From Gordionus sp. m RMFG-2023 (lineage: Eukaryota; Nematomorpha; Gordioida; Chordodea; Parachordodidae): a stretch of 64,000 nt of DNA. This document shows positions 35,920-48,815 of the stretch, piece after piece. How positions within the stretch are numbered: the stretch's first letter is position 1; every line of letters begins with the position of its first letter. The stretch lies in assembly GCF_954871325.1 (NCBI RefSeq), contig NC_088778.1, positions 29,931,120 through 29,995,119 of the forward strand. The letters run 5' to 3'. A model generated the notes under the pieces. That model was not told the DNA's origin. It did no database searches and saw nothing but the letters and a program-made list of their open reading frames with translations. A program made the translations under genes and the position numbers.

Positions 35920-36420
35920 CATATGGTGATGATATCTTTTAAAAATACACTTGTAACTTGCTCCTATGTTTTATAGTCCATAAATCTATAAATCACTATT
36001 TAGTCGGCTATATAGATGATGACATCTTTAAAAATACGCTTAATGTAAACTTGCTGTGTCTATAAAACACTATAGACGACTATGCAGGTGATGATATCTT
36101 TAAAATACACTTGAAATGTCTACATGTTCCTATGTTTTATAGTCTATAAATCAGTATTTAGTCGGCTATATGGTTGATGATATCTTTTAAAATACACTTG
36201 AAGTGTATATTGGCTCTATTTTATAGTCTATAAATCACTATTTAGTCATCTATATAGGTGATGATATCTCTAAAATACACTTAAAGTGTACTTGCTAAGT
36301 CTATAAATCACTATTTAATAGTTTATGGGTGATGATATGATATTAAAAATACACTTGAAGTGTATACTTGCTCTTATATTTTATAGGTCTATAAATCACT
36401 ATTTACTCGGCTATTCAGAA
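35920..36420. repeat. Minisatellite, about six units of 70-90 bp
   Basis: Each unit has GATGATATCTTTAAAATACA, then a small palindrome ACACTTGAAGTGT, then TATAAATCACTATTTAGTCG. Copies differ in length and sequence. The array starts about 120 bp after Erg exon 2. Confidence 0.85.
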
Positions 36421-36530
36421 TTTAAAAAAAATAAATAAGACGAATCAGAACGTAGCCTGAATGTTTTTATCGATTCTTAGAAAAGACTATATAGTATTTT
36501 GCCATATGTTAGATAATTAAATTACTTTAA

Positions 36531-36763
36531 GCCTCGTTACATTGGGCAAATAGTAATAATAGATAATAATGATATAGGTCATGTTTTGACGATTTCTATA
36601 GATGTTCATTTTAAAAGAACATAATTATACATACAAAAAATAATAATCACAGGCGACATTGGATATTTCAATCTATTGGTCGTTCCCATAAGAAATACGT
36701 CGGGCTTAATTTACATATACGTGCTCAATTTTAAAGAGGTCGGGTGCCCAATGTACTCGGAGG
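36531..36763. mobile_element. Short MITE-like element
   Basis: The left end GCCTCGTTACATTGGGCA is answered on the right by CCGAGTACATTGGGCACC (reverse complement). It is 233 bp, non-coding, with no clear target duplication. Confidence 0.5.
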
Positions 36764-37045
36764 ATTCTAAAAAGATGACCAGTATATAAATTATATATAG
36801 ATTTTTTTTTGAATATATTATTATAATTTAAAAGTTGAAAAATACATTTCAAACCTATAAAATTATAATTTTAAAAATTATTTAACCCATATTGAAAAAA
36901 AAAGAAGATATATATAATACTGGAAAAATTTTGAAATGATACATTTTACGAACTTCAAAGCTCTTTTTTAGGTATATAAAAGTGAATTATTAGAACAAAA
37001 TATCGAGTTTAATAAGATTTTGATTGTTTTAGTATAATATATATC

Positions 37046-37215
37046 AGAGACCTGCAGGCCTGGTTCTAAGCCCGGGCCGTATTTTAATTTCTAAAAAGTA
37101 TACCGGGCCGGGCCCTATATTTTAAAACCAAATATTTGAAATCGCCATTAACAGCTATAAAAATCAAAAATAAATATAATATATTTTGAAAAAATCCGGG
37201 CCGGGCCTGAATATT
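37046..37215. mobile_element. GGGCCGGG-rich element, partial copy
   Basis: Starts CAGAGACCTGCAGGCC and contains repeated CCGGGCCGGGCC and CTATAAAAATCAAAAATAAA words shared with the copy nested in a hAT element at 43237-43490. The right end is not clear. Confidence 0.65.
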
Positions 37216-37871
37216 TTTTTTTCTTAAATTTCAAATAACTCTTAATCCATAGCAATTTTTTATATAGTTTTTTTTTTTTTCAAATAAATTTAAAAAATAT
37301 TACACATTTTGTTTTAAGTTATAAGGAATATATGTTTATAAGATAAACGTTCCAAAAGAGAGTTTTAAATAAATAATATAAAAGATGATTTAAAGGGTAT
37401 ATATCGTAATAAGGTATAATTAAAGTACAGCATTAGAAATCGTTTAGACCCATTCGATAAATTATGTTGAAACAACTATTTAGGGCTCGAGGAAAAACAA
37501 AAACACAATTTTTTTTTTTGCTTTTTTAACAAATTCTTTACCATAAATAATTTATTATTAATATAATGAATATTTCTAAAATGTTTATCCGATCAGATAA
37601 AATTTTATATACAATTGTTAATATCAAAACGAAACAGTTTGATTTCTAACATATTATATTCTATAACAAAAGTTCTTTTCATTAATAATTTATTTTCAGT
37701 TCTCCATATAAAATTTTTGCAGATATTATATTAATTATGATGTATATTTTATTGAATATTTTTTTTATATATATATATCAAGACTCAGTGTAAACAATTA
37801 TATAGTTTTACTACCCATATTTAAAAATATTTTAAAATTTTTTTACAAAACAATCTTTGAAAAGGGAGCAA

Positions 37872-38133
37872 GTCTTTCTCCAAGAGCCTCAGAATTTTCA
37901 AGCGCTCATTGTTGCTGGATAAATATAAAAATCGTCACGATAGACTACATTTGAGCCGCCTCAAACCAAATAAGTTTTTTGAACAAAGTTCTTACCGAAG
38001 TCTTAAGAGATTACTATCCAAGCGTAAGTTCAACTCGCCTTCATCACCGGAATCAAGACAGGGGAACACGAATGAGCATTTCGTTTCATCTTTAGATGCG
38101 ATTGATAATAACGAAAATTACCTTCTAAAGTAA
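37872..38133 (+). CDS. Candidate exon, basic/Ser-rich, unknown protein
   Basis: A GC-richer open frame follows a TTTGAAAAG acceptor-like site. It reads SKSFSKSLRIFKRSLLLDKY, KNRHDRLHLSRLKPNKFFEQ, SSYRSLKRLLSKRKFNSPSS, PESRQGNTNEHFVSSLDAID and stops shortly after NNENYLLK; a GTAAAA donor overlaps the stop. Codon use and composition look like a real exon. It lies downstream of Erg exon 2 on the same strand and could be part of the poorly conserved linker after the PAS domain, but the last PAS exon was not found in between. No database-recognisable domain is seen. Confidence 0.45.
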
Positions 38134-41100
38134 AATATAATCCAAATCGTATTCTGTATAATAAAAGAATGTAATGGCTATCCTGGGTTTAATGGTAAAG
38201 TTTTTTAATTTATAAAACCTACATGTCTCCATTTTCTATCCCCACGTAGGTTCAATTTTTTTTTTATATAGAATTAGTCTTGAAATAAAATCTCTACGAT
38301 AGTTCGAGTTAAATTTTACGAACCAATGTTTGGGGATGATGGTAAAACTAACCAAATAATGTATGTTCAAATAATAAAACATTGATAAATATTCCGCTAA
38401 AGGATAATCAATTCGATTTCATGTTTAATAGATCAATATGCTACATATTAGGCCTATTCAAAAACGACTATGAATTGAATAATGACCAATAAATACCATG
38501 TATATTTATATATATATATTAATAAATATAGTAAAAAAATAACTGTTGGAAGGGAAGATCAAAAAGATTTCGACTACATGTGCTTCATTGAGGGAAATGC
38601 CTTTTATATAATTATGCGTGTATATTAATGTGTTATAAATTCGGGAATCAAAATATAGTATCAGTGTCATAAAACATATGTAGCATGTTTATTTAAAATG
38701 ACAATTAGTTTGCCCGTAATTGTGTTTATCAAGACTTCTGTGTTGTAAGGGCTGGCTTACAATACCATTGCAATACTATCATATTTCGAACTATTGATTA
38801 GGTTTAAATACTTATTTACTTTATATTGTACGATATTAGTTTAAATTGGTATTGATTTTAATTGTTAATGAATAAATTTCAACATTTTCGAATAGGGTCT
38901 AAAGTTTGATATTTGTCCTTGTTCATTAGAAACGAGTGTAGAAACATCTAATAATATAATAATTTAAAAAAATATAATCATAGATTATATACCTTTATTT
39001 CATTTATAATTTTTTACCATTTTATTTTTGCTTAAGGCGAAGGAAAGGCAATTGTTATGCCACTAGTAAAAAAAAAAAATAATAATTTTATTTAAAATAT
39101 TACAAAATTTGGTAAGAAAGTTATTTAAAATAGCTATGCTGATTACTTAAAATGGAGAATTTTAAATGAAAAAAATAGGACGCTTATCCATTTTTCTAAA
39201 TTGGTGCTAATTTTAAAAGGGTAGGGTAAAAATGGTGGGGGGGGGTCCAAAGCGCCTAGCTTAGAGACCTCCGCAGGGTAAGTAAAATTTAGAATAACCG
39301 TTATTTTTATTCAAAATATTCAAGAATTTACTATAATAGTGAATAATTAATATAAAAGTCACTGGTTACATTTTAGTGATGCTTTAAACAGTTACTTTTA
39401 TAAAATAAAATAACTTAAAATGAAATACCATCACTTATCTTATACAAAAATTATTTAGGACATTCAGTCTTAAAATCGAAATTTGTAAAAAAAAAAATTA
39501 AATAAAATTATAAATCGTAGTGCGGTGGTCTCAGAAAATATTTGCTCCCGTGGGACCTATATATATTATCGCTAAGGCTGAATCTATAGTAAACGCGTTA
39601 TATTTAAGCCTTACGTTAGTTAACGCTATCGAAATCACAAGTAATTCTACATAGGGTTGGAAATGCTTGAAATATACGTCATAACATATGTTTTTCATAT
39701 TATGCCTATTTAATGGTTTTGATTTTGTAAATAACGCACGGCGTGAACATGACGCGTTTACTACACATCAGGCCTAACTCATATCTCTCTATCCTTTTTA
39801 AAAAAATTCTTTTTCCCTTACCCAATTTTTGGGGAAATTTATTTTTAGGATTCTTTTTTCCTTCAAATTTTGGCGGTTTTTTTCTAAGTTAGGGCCTTTT
39901 TTATGGGGTAATCTTTCCTTAGATGTGTTATTTTTCCCCCCATTACTAGTTTAAATGAACACGCGTTATTTAGGTAATATTTCTTTTCCATCAAAGTAAA
40001 ATCTGGGTATAGAGACTTTATTATAGATTCTAATCTTATATGATGTCTGCTGCCTTGTTCCTTTTGCTAAGAATTTTAGAAGTTTATTATATATGCATTT
40101 GTTTTTTAAAAAAATATAATCAAAAAGGAAGGATGTCCGGCGAATTGAATCTAACTTAACGTCACCAGCTAATTGCAATTCAGATGAGGCGGGTAAGATT
40201 TAAAATTTTGTTCTTATATTCTGATTCTTCTTATTTTTTTAACCTTAAAATCAATAATTAATCCAAATTTTTTTAATATAAGTGTTATTAAATTAACTAT
40301 TTACCGGTCACTAAGTCACATTTTTTGCAAAAAAAAAACTGCTACTAGATACTTTTATGAATGTAACGACAAAGGTAACTGATGACATTTTTTAGAGTTA
40401 CTTCTATAAAAAATATATGTTTAAATATATCTTCATTTTATTTATCTTCTTCGTGATAATTTCCCCGATTAAAGCTTTTGATGCACATTTGACTTTTAAA
40501 ATCGTGATAGACATGTCCTAATGAATAAACCTTTAACATATTGATAAAGTTAATTTTCAGGTTCAGTTAAGATTTAAACTATAAAAAAAAATCTATCGAC
40601 TTGATTCGATTAATAAAATTTAGTCAAGTCGAACTAGACTTTTACAACTAAATTATCCGCATGAGTCGGGCTGTTTTTACACGACTCCGCCAGGGATCTG
40701 CAGAGATGAAAAATTTTATTCCCGATCCTAATTTTAAAATCAATTTATTTTCGGATCCGGACCAGAAGGGGGTTTTTTTTAAAAAAAAGAAGATCTTTAT
40801 CAAGTCCAGCCTGGGATTTTGGCTCTGCTCAGCTCAGAATTTTTATTCTTGATGATTTTTACGGCCAGGCGTTTAAAGTTTATTTTGCATGTTTTTTTGA
40901 GATATATGGAAATAGGACCAGTATATAAATGAATATTAAAACGGTTCCAATATAAAAAAAATTTTTAACGTTTCCTCGCGGATGGAGTTAAATTAATGAT
41001 ATATATAAGCCTTAGTCATCATATATCAAATCTGTTAAACATTTATCAAAATACGATAAGAAGACTCATCATTTTTATCTTAATATAATAAATATTAACG

Positions 41101-41270
41101 GGATCACGTGGGCACTTCCGATATTCTATATATCACACAACCATAACACATAACCGCATAGCAAGCTTCCGAAAAACCGATCCGTATTGGATTCTAATCC
41201 AATTATATACGGTAGGGTGACATATACAGTAGTAGGCCACAGACGCTGTCAGAAGAACAACCATTTTTTA
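38134..41270. other. Intergenic or intronic DNA, little recognised
   Basis: Mostly AT-rich. Short degenerate GTTAC-rich and GACTCGAGT-like repeats occur. A possible minus-strand frame at 39966-40178 is listed separately. Confidence 0.5.
39966..40178 (-). CDS. Weak candidate exon, unknown
   Basis: The minus strand reads MQLAGDVKLDSIRRTSFLFD, then KGTRQQTSYKIRIYNKVSIP, RFYFDGKEILPK and a stop. It is open for 213 nt with moderate GC at both ends but an AT-rich middle. SIPRFYF and RRTSFL are faintly like PP2A B'' words, but in the wrong order, so I do not assign a family. Confidence 0.2.
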   Translation of the reverse strand: MQLAGDVKLDSIRRTSFLFDYIFLKNKCIYNKLLKFLAKGTRQQTSYKIRIYNKVSIPRFYFDGKEILPK

Positions 41271-41282
41271 AAAAATATTTAC

Positions 41283-41417
<135 letters not shown>

Positions 41418-42783
41418 AACAACTCTCTCTAATATTTTAATAAAAACGCGTTTAAAAAACAGAACGTTCAAACGCTATTAATTCTTCCGGTTAGTTACGG
41501 TTTGTACCTGCACGTCTCAGGTTAAATGAAATGTCAAAATAAGAATATTCAACCTATCATAAAAAAAAGATTTATGTTAGCGTCAATCAATGTATTATTT
41601 CCGGCAACGTTATTTTTTTTTCTACTTTAAATCATTTTTGAGCGCGTTTTTTTAAAATTTAAAAAATCTGATTTTATCGGAAATGTATTCCATCTACCTA
41701 CCCTGTAAATTTCGTGCAATTTTGCCATGAACCCTTGTTGAACTCAATAAAATTTATTTTAGATTTATCAAAAATTTTTTATATAAATTTGAACTCAAAG
41801 GTTAGTCTATTATTCATAAGATAGGTATTCCCAACATGATAGAGCGTATTTCCGGTAAAATCCGATTTTTAAATTTTAAGAAACGCGCTTAAAAAATGGA
41901 ATTAAAGTTGAAAAAATAACACAATGCCGGAATAAACACATTGAGGCTAACATATATATGATTACATCAGCTGTGTTGAGAGCCACCACCCGTATATCAG
42001 GTGAGGGGGGGGGTCAAATGCTACAAGGGAAAAGACCTCAGATTCTATGGAGTCTCTAATAAATTATTATTTTTTTCTTGGAAGGAACTCTAGATTACTT
42101 TCATATCAATTTTTAGACTTAATATATGTATATTTTTAGTAACCGGAGGCTATATTTCAGTTTAATCATTGTAATTTTAGTGTGTATATATACATATAAG
42201 TAAATTATGTTGAAGTTTAAATTGTCTTATTTTATTTTTTCACATATATATATATACTAATTAAAGTACATTTTCTGCAAAACTATATCTTCAAATTTAA
42301 AAACGCGTTCATCAAATTATTTTTCTATTTTCCTACCTATGGGCATGTTTTATTTAAAAATATGGGATTTTGCATATGTAAAATATTACTTTAAATTTCA
42401 GATAATTCTATTAGGTATTACACATAGATGATTGTGCTGTGCCCAGGTAATCAATGTTGCTTTAAGGTTTACCTCTAAAAGTAACTAGTTTCAGTTACAT
42501 GTTACATTTTTTAAAAGGTAACATAAACAGTTACATTTTTTTTTAAAGTAACTTAATTTTGAGAGTAATTAGTTACACATTGTAAGCTACTTTATAAACT
42601 ATTTAAAACAACATATACTTTTTAATATTATAAATTTATGAAAAATAGAATTTAAATAAAGATAGAATTTAAATAAAGTAATTGCCCTAAAAAAAAATAT
42701 ACTACAATAATATAATATTTATTTTTCAAGGAAATAGCCCAATATAATATTTATCTGCAACCCGCATCGTTATATTGTTAATG

Positions 42784-44806
42784 CAGTAGCGTACGCAGGA
42801 ATTTGGTCTGGGGGGGGGGGGGGGATAATAAAATTTTTTAAGAAATATTATTGTTTTTTAAAAATATCAAGCATAAATTTATCAGGACTAATAACTATTT
42901 CTAATACACATTTTTAAATTAATGTGAATTATAAAAAAATTATATGTAAAGACTCACTTAAATGACCCAAAATAGAAATTTGAATTTTTTGAGCTTTAAA
43001 ATTTATATATAAAGTTAAAAAAATTTAAATGTTAGAAATATAAATTAATACACAAAAAGCTTAGGGAATAATTGTATTTTGTATGTCATACATTTACAAT
43101 GTAAAATCCAATCTTCGTTGGGATTGAGCTAATTTTTCAATTATCTCATCCTTGCTTGTTGTCAAATGCCTATGAATATTCAAAAGATCCAAACCTTTCA
43201 ATCTACTTTCAAAAGTTGTACTTCTTGGTATGTTTTTCAGAGACCTGCAGGCCCGGCCCCGGGCTGGACAGTATGGCCGGGCCCAAATTTTTTAAAAATA
43301 AACACCCGGGCTGAGCCTAAATTTTTAAAAAAAAACATCTAGGCCGGGCTGAAAATTTTTTTAATCGTTATTATTAGCTATAAAAATCAAAAATAAATAT
43401 AATTTATTTTATAAAAAAGCGGGCCGGGCCTGAAAATTGAGCTTAGCCGTAAAAATCTTTAAAAAATCCGGATCATGCCCTGCAAATGGTACCTCTGCAG
43501 TGCTATGTTATTCTTCTTAAAAAAGAGAATGTTCTCTCATTAGTTTACTATTGGGAAGAGTTGCTAATATATATAAACCCTTTTAATACATTGGGGATAT
43601 AATCTAAAATGTGTTTGAAATAATGCAGAGCATCGATAGCATTTTTTGGGACTGTATCAACCATAGTTAATCTTATAAACATAGTTATTCAGCTAATAAA
43701 GCATCATAAGATACTTTAACATCTTCACGATAAAAATCCAACAAATATTTTTTTTTCTATCACCATCTGAAAAAGGTTGGGATGGCTTTTATGGAAATAA
43801 TATTTGCAGATTGGTAAGTGCTGCATAATGAATTAAAAACCATTCATTTATTTGGTTTATAAATGTATTTGTATCTAAGATATACTCTTCTACTGATCCT
43901 ATATTAATGTTTTAACTATGAGCTTGCCTTGCTGCAAGTCGAGTGAGACAAATATTAAACACGTATAGCTCTGCTTTTGACTTAACAATAACATATAAAA
44001 TATGAAATTCTTCATAAACATTAGCCCTAATTTTCTTGAGTTCTAATAAAATGCTCTTCGCTATTCTCATCTTCTTAGTCAAGTCATCATGTTTTTGAAA
44101 AGTAATACATAAAATAGTTGTACATTAATGAAAAAAAAAATTTGGAATAAGCATTGAATCCAATAATTTTCTTGCTTCTAAGGAAAAATTTTTCAGGCCA
44201 TTGTGATATGTCAGTAATAGCAAATAATCGGCTCTTCTAACTCCATAAAAGCTGTTACTGCTTGATGGCGGAGACTCTATCTCGTAGGACAAGCTTGCAA
44301 TTTCTTTCTCCCTGTTGGACAATTTCAGAATAATTATTATTTGACTAGAAATTTAAAAATGGTAGATAAATATTACGCCACTAAAAATTTGAAAATAATA
44401 AGATAATATTACGGCGGAAAACTTTAAATCGAAATTAATTGATAAACTTAGTGATGAATGTGATAATAAATATAATTAAATATATAGGAATAAATATTAA
44501 CAAATATAAATTAATATAGTACTGTGTAAATTTAATTCAAAACATTTCCATATTTATTTATTTATTTGAAAATATTGATTTGTAAAAAGTTGTTAAAATA
44601 ACATATTTATATATTCTTATCAATTTTTACAAATTAAAATTTTTATTTACAAAAGAATTAAAAAATATGGAAATGTTTTAAATTAAATCTGCACAACACT
44701 CTAAACAAAAATATTTTTGAAAAATATATCCGGCATCTGCATTTTTTAGCTTTGGGGGGGGGGGGGGATTTGTTCCCCTGCCCCCCCCCCGCTGCGTACG
44801 CCAATG
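42784..44806 (-). mobile_element. hAT transposon, copy 1, decayed
   Basis: The left end is CAGTAGCGTACGCAGG and the right end, reversed, is CATTGGCGTACGCAGC, followed inward by long G/C runs. The flanks TGTTAATG and TTTTAATG form an 8-bp target duplication with one mismatch, as expected for hAT. On the minus strand it keeps pieces of transposase parallel to copy 2 (44125-44322 and about 43100-43230). It is interrupted by a GGGCCGGG element at 43237. No full transposase remains. Confidence 0.8.
43237..43491. mobile_element. GGGCCGGG-rich element nested in hAT copy 1
   Basis: The ends are CAGAGACCTGCAGG and, reversed, CAGAGGTACCATTTGCAGG. Comparing copy 1 with hAT copy 2 shows it interrupts GTACGTTTTTAATCTTCTT. 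The flanks TATGTTTT and TATGTTAT suggest an 8-bp duplication. The interior has CCCGGGC, CCGGGCCGGGCC and an AT-rich spacer. No coding capacity; probably a hAT-type MITE. Confidence 0.65.
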
Positions 44807-45118
44807 TTTTAATGTATTATACATTTATTTGATTTTTAACAATAAATTATTTTAAAAAATTGGCATCTAAAAAGGCGTACTCATTTTTCTCTTAAAATAA
44901 GCCTTCTCGGGCCCTAAACCGCCTTAAAGGATCGCCTAAGGTAAACGAGACATTGTATTTGATAAATAGTATAATTTTAAATTTTGGGAAAGGAGATATT
45001 CATATAAAGTTAATGAATTGAGAGATAATATATAATTTAACAATTATAAAATTAATTAGTTATATTTATCGTTTTGTTACATTCGTTAAAATATAACTAG
45101 TTGCGGTTACTAATTACT

Positions 45119-45310
45119 AGTGTTGTTATAATTGGCCCAATATTTTAGGCAAAAAATATCACGCACAAACCTAGAGATTTGGCTCATAAATGGTAGAAAG
45201 ATTTGGGGACATCTATTAACGAAACCACGGAGGCTTAACATAACATAACATTATTTTAAGCTACAATCCTAATTCAAAAGCAGCTAAATCGAGACCATTT
45301 AACAACAATT
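45119..45310. mobile_element. MITE family C copy, diverged
   Basis: Starts AGTGTTGTTATAATTGG and ends CCATTTAACAACAATT, with ATCTATTAACGAAA inside. Confidence 0.7.
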
Positions 45311-45319
45311 ACTAATTAC

Positions 45320-45480
45320 CAGAGTTGTTAAAGGATCTAGATACTGTACCTAGATATAAAAATGTGGTATCTGTATCTAGATAGATTTTTGATTAAATAA
45401 TCTGTTTTCTAGATATTATTTTAGACGTTGTATCTTTATCTAGATCCATTTAAAAAGTATCTTTTATTTTTGAAAAGTAA
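45320..45480. mobile_element. MITE family E copy (CTAGATAC type)
   Basis: Starts CAGAGTTGTTAAAGGATCTA and carries AGATAGATTTTTGATTAAAT and GATCCATTTAAAAAGTATCT, matching 50839-50981. The right terminus is diverged or extended to about 45514, just before the next MITE. Confidence 0.7.
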
Positions 45481-45519
45481 ACGTTTTAACTTTTTATCTT
45501 TAATATAACACTGCCGATC

Positions 45520-45725
45520 AGTGTTGTTAAACGGCTCAAAAAACGGCTAACTCAATATTTTATTAGGAATAATATTATGCAAGCCTTTAAGATTTTGCTC
45601 ATAGGTGGCACAAAGGATTGAACATCTATTAACGAAATCTCGGGGCTTAGGGCAATATTTCTCTGGCTAAAATATTGAATTTGCCGTTTTAAAAAACCGG
45701 CTCAAATCGAGCCGTTTAATAACAC
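45520..45725. mobile_element. MITE family C copy
   Basis: Starts AGTGTTGTTAAACGGCTCAA and ends GAGCCGTTTAATAACACC. The internal words ATTTTGCTCATAGGTGGCAC and ATCTATTAACGAAATCTC are intact. Confidence 0.85.
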
Positions 45726-47466
45726 CATTGCCGATAGATAGAATATATACAATATATTTTAGACGATTGTAAATCAAATTATTATACACCTATATCTTTA
45801 AATATATAAATGGTTTAAAATTAAAACAGATAATCTTTAAATAACAAAAGGAAATCAAAAGTTTTAAAAACAAACGTAATTTGACCACTTAAAAGCTTCG
45901 TTTTTTTTTAAAAAAAAATTTAATAAGATATAGTTTCTTTAATATCATTAATAATTTATTAAAACAAAAAATCAATTTCGTTATTTTTTTAAAATTTGAG
46001 GGTTTATAAAAAAATTTCAGTTTTATAAATAATTTATTATAAATTTGAATAGACATTTTTTTTTCTTTTTCCATTTAATACATTTTAAGAATTTCATAAA
46101 TACTTTATCTAAAATCAAACTCAAGAAAATTTTGTATAACTTAAATTATTACGAAAGTTATGTAAACCCCTGGATATATATAAAAAATGTGAGGCGGAAA
46201 TATTTAAGCGTCCCCATCGATATTTCCAGCTGAATCTTATTTATAAAGATCGGCTTGGGTTCGTTATTTTTAGTCAGGGATTTTAAAAGCCTTCAAATTT
46301 TAAACTACTATATCCTGGATAAATGAGAAATAAAGGACTATAGTCATTATAAAACTTGAAACCCTATGAGTAATTGTTAACATAGGTATAACTAATTAAC
46401 CTAAAGTTGAAGAAAAAACCCTTAACACAAACACGATCCCAAATGTATGATTTAACCTCTATGCCAAGGAATCAAAGTCATGCTGCCGGGTCCATATGCT
46501 ATTTTAAAGTGATAGGCTTTGGTTCCATTTAAAATGGGAAGGTAGCCTAGAAATAAAATCCCGTGCCATCCTTTATTCCAATAATAAGGTACATCTCTGG
46601 AACTAGGGGAGAGGATTATAACGCAAGCCTAAACGCTGATCGTATAAATCCAAATATTCATCGATATCAAAAAGAAAAGAATAGTTATCAGCTTAATTAG
46701 AATGTTCCATTATGGGAAAATTTCAAAAAATGGATGACCATCTCAAGTCCGCATTGCTTCCTTTCTCTTTTTTTTCTATAGAGACTTCATAGAAAATGAC
46801 AAATTTTTTTTTAAATTCAATATTTATTTATAATAGAAACATCCTTTATAAACTGAACAAATTAGAAGTAAAATATTTCCAAATAAATTATGAAAAATGT
46901 AGTGTAAAACGGCCAACTCAATATTTCATCCAGAAAAATACTACGCAATCCTGAAGATTTTGCTCATAGAAGGAACAAAGGTGTAGACATATACAGTAGC
47001 GTACGCAGGAATTTGGTATGTGGGGGGGGGGGGGGGGGATAATTAAAAATTTTTAAATTAAAATTATTTTTATTTAAAAATATCAAGCATAAATTTATTA
47101 GTACTAATTACTATTTCTAATATACAAATTTAAATTAATATGAATTATAAAAAATTAAATATATAAATCGGTATATAAAAATAAATTTGATTTAAAAATT
47201 ATTAAACGGATATAACCGGCGGCATATAAATACTTTAAATAAATCTGAATTATAAAATATTAAATGGATATAACCAGGATATGATGACTATAAAATAAAT
47301 AATCCATAATAGGAATTTTAATTTTTTTGAGCCTTTAAAATTTATATATAAAGTATAAAAAATCTAAATGTTGGAAATATGAATAATTATATTTTTTATG
47401 TAAAAGAAAAATATACAAGACATTAAAAAATGATAGCACAAAAAATATTATAGAAACATTATATTT

Positions 47467-47769
47467 TTATAATGTAAAATCCAATCTTCGTTGGGAGTGA
47501 GCTAATTTTTCAATTATCTCATCCGTGTTTGGCGTCAAATGCCTATGAATATTCAAAAGGGCCAGACCATTCAACCTACTTTCAGAAGTTGTACTTCTTA
47601 GGTACGTTTTTAATCTTCTTAAAGAAGAGAATGTTCTCTCATTAGTTGCAGTACTAATGGGAAGAGTTGCTAATATATATAATAATTTCAATATATTGGG
47701 AAAATAATCTAAAAGATGTTTGAAATGATGCAAAGCATCCATAGCATTTTTTGGGACTATATCAACCAT
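47467..47769 (-). pseudogene. hAT transposase C-terminal dimerisation region
   Basis: It reads MVDIVPKNAMDALHHFKHLL and then LYILATLPISTATNERTFSS, LRRLKTYLRSTTSESRLNGL and ALLNIHRHL, the conserved hAT family C-terminal domain that mediates transposase oligomerisation. It is the 3' part of the decayed transposase in hAT copy 2; related decayed pieces exist in copy 1 (about 43100-43230) and the fragment at 59461. Confidence 0.88.
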
Positions 47770-48815
47770 AGTTAATCTTTTATACCATAGTTGGCATCAG
47801 CTAATAACGCATCATGAGATACATTAATGTCTTCATAATAAAAATCTTTCAAATATTTTATTTTTTTTTTTATCACCATCTGAAAAAGGTTCAGAGGGCT
47901 TTTGCGGAAGTAATATCTGCAGATTGATAAGTGCTTCTTGATGATTTAAAAACCTTTCATTTACTTGGGTTATAAATGAATCCAAAGGAGGTATAAAGAC
48001 ATTTATTTTATAATATTCTTATATTGACCCTATATTAATATTTGGACGATAAGTTTGCCTTACTGCAAGTCGAGGGAGACAAATATTGACTCGTATAGCT
48101 CTGCTTTTGATTCAACATTAACATATAAAATATGAAATTCCTCATCAGCATTAGCTCTAATTTCTTTGAGTTCTAATAAAATTGTCTCTGCTATTCTCAT
48201 CATCTCAATCAAATCAATATCAGGTTTTTGAAAAGTATTACATAAAATAGTTGTATAATTAAATAATTTATTAATACAAATGCGTAAAAAATCTGAAGAA
48301 ATATATCTTTCAGACCATTGTGATATTTCTGTAAGAGCATTAATAATCGGCTCTTCTAACTCGATAAAAGCTGTTACTGCTTGCTGTCGAAGACTCCATC
48401 TTGTTGGACAAGCTTTTTGCATTTTTTTTTCCTTGTTGGGCATCAGATATAATTCTGTTCAAAATATTTTGACGCTTGGGGTATCTAAACGTCTCATAGA
48501 TGGTAGATATTTTACCTGATATAAATATAAAAAATTTAATTTTAATAATTAAAAACCTAAAGAATTTGATATCAATGGTAAAGAACATGAATCCGATATT
48601 GCTAAGTTGAGCGAATGGGCAGCACAGTGGACATATGTAGCTCTTGGGCATATTTTTTAATAAATGCCTGAAGCCCATTGAATTGTCCACTCATTGCACG
48701 TGCTCCATCATACCCTTGCCCACGTAACATATTTATATTTAGCTATATATTTTAAAATAATTATATAATAAGATTAATTAATACTTTTAATTTTTTAAGA
48801 TTCACAAATATTACA

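Larger units (their letters stand above)
42470..45118. repeat. GTTAC-rich repeat interrupted by a hAT element
   Basis: The left part (42470-42600) has AGTAACTAGTTTCAGTTACA and several more GTTAC words. The right part (45060-45118) has TAACTAGTTGCGGTTACTAA. The hAT copy 42784-44806 lies between them, so it probably landed in an older GTTAC-rich element resembling 53936-55080. Confidence 0.4.

Noticed and set aside
39966-40178. PP2A B''-like words SIPRFYF and RRTSFL
   Set aside because: They occur in the reverse order to the family and the surrounding residues do not match.
46045-46233. Frame containing ESYVNPWIYI, like the seventh helix of a peptide receptor
   Set aside because: No preceding membrane helices or intron signals; the rest is Lys/Ile/Asn-rich chance sequence.
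46408-46532. Plus-strand frame with VIGFGSI, recalling a potassium-channel filter
   Set aside because: The context does not match the KCNH pore (SVGFGN with flanking helices), and the minus strand is open too.
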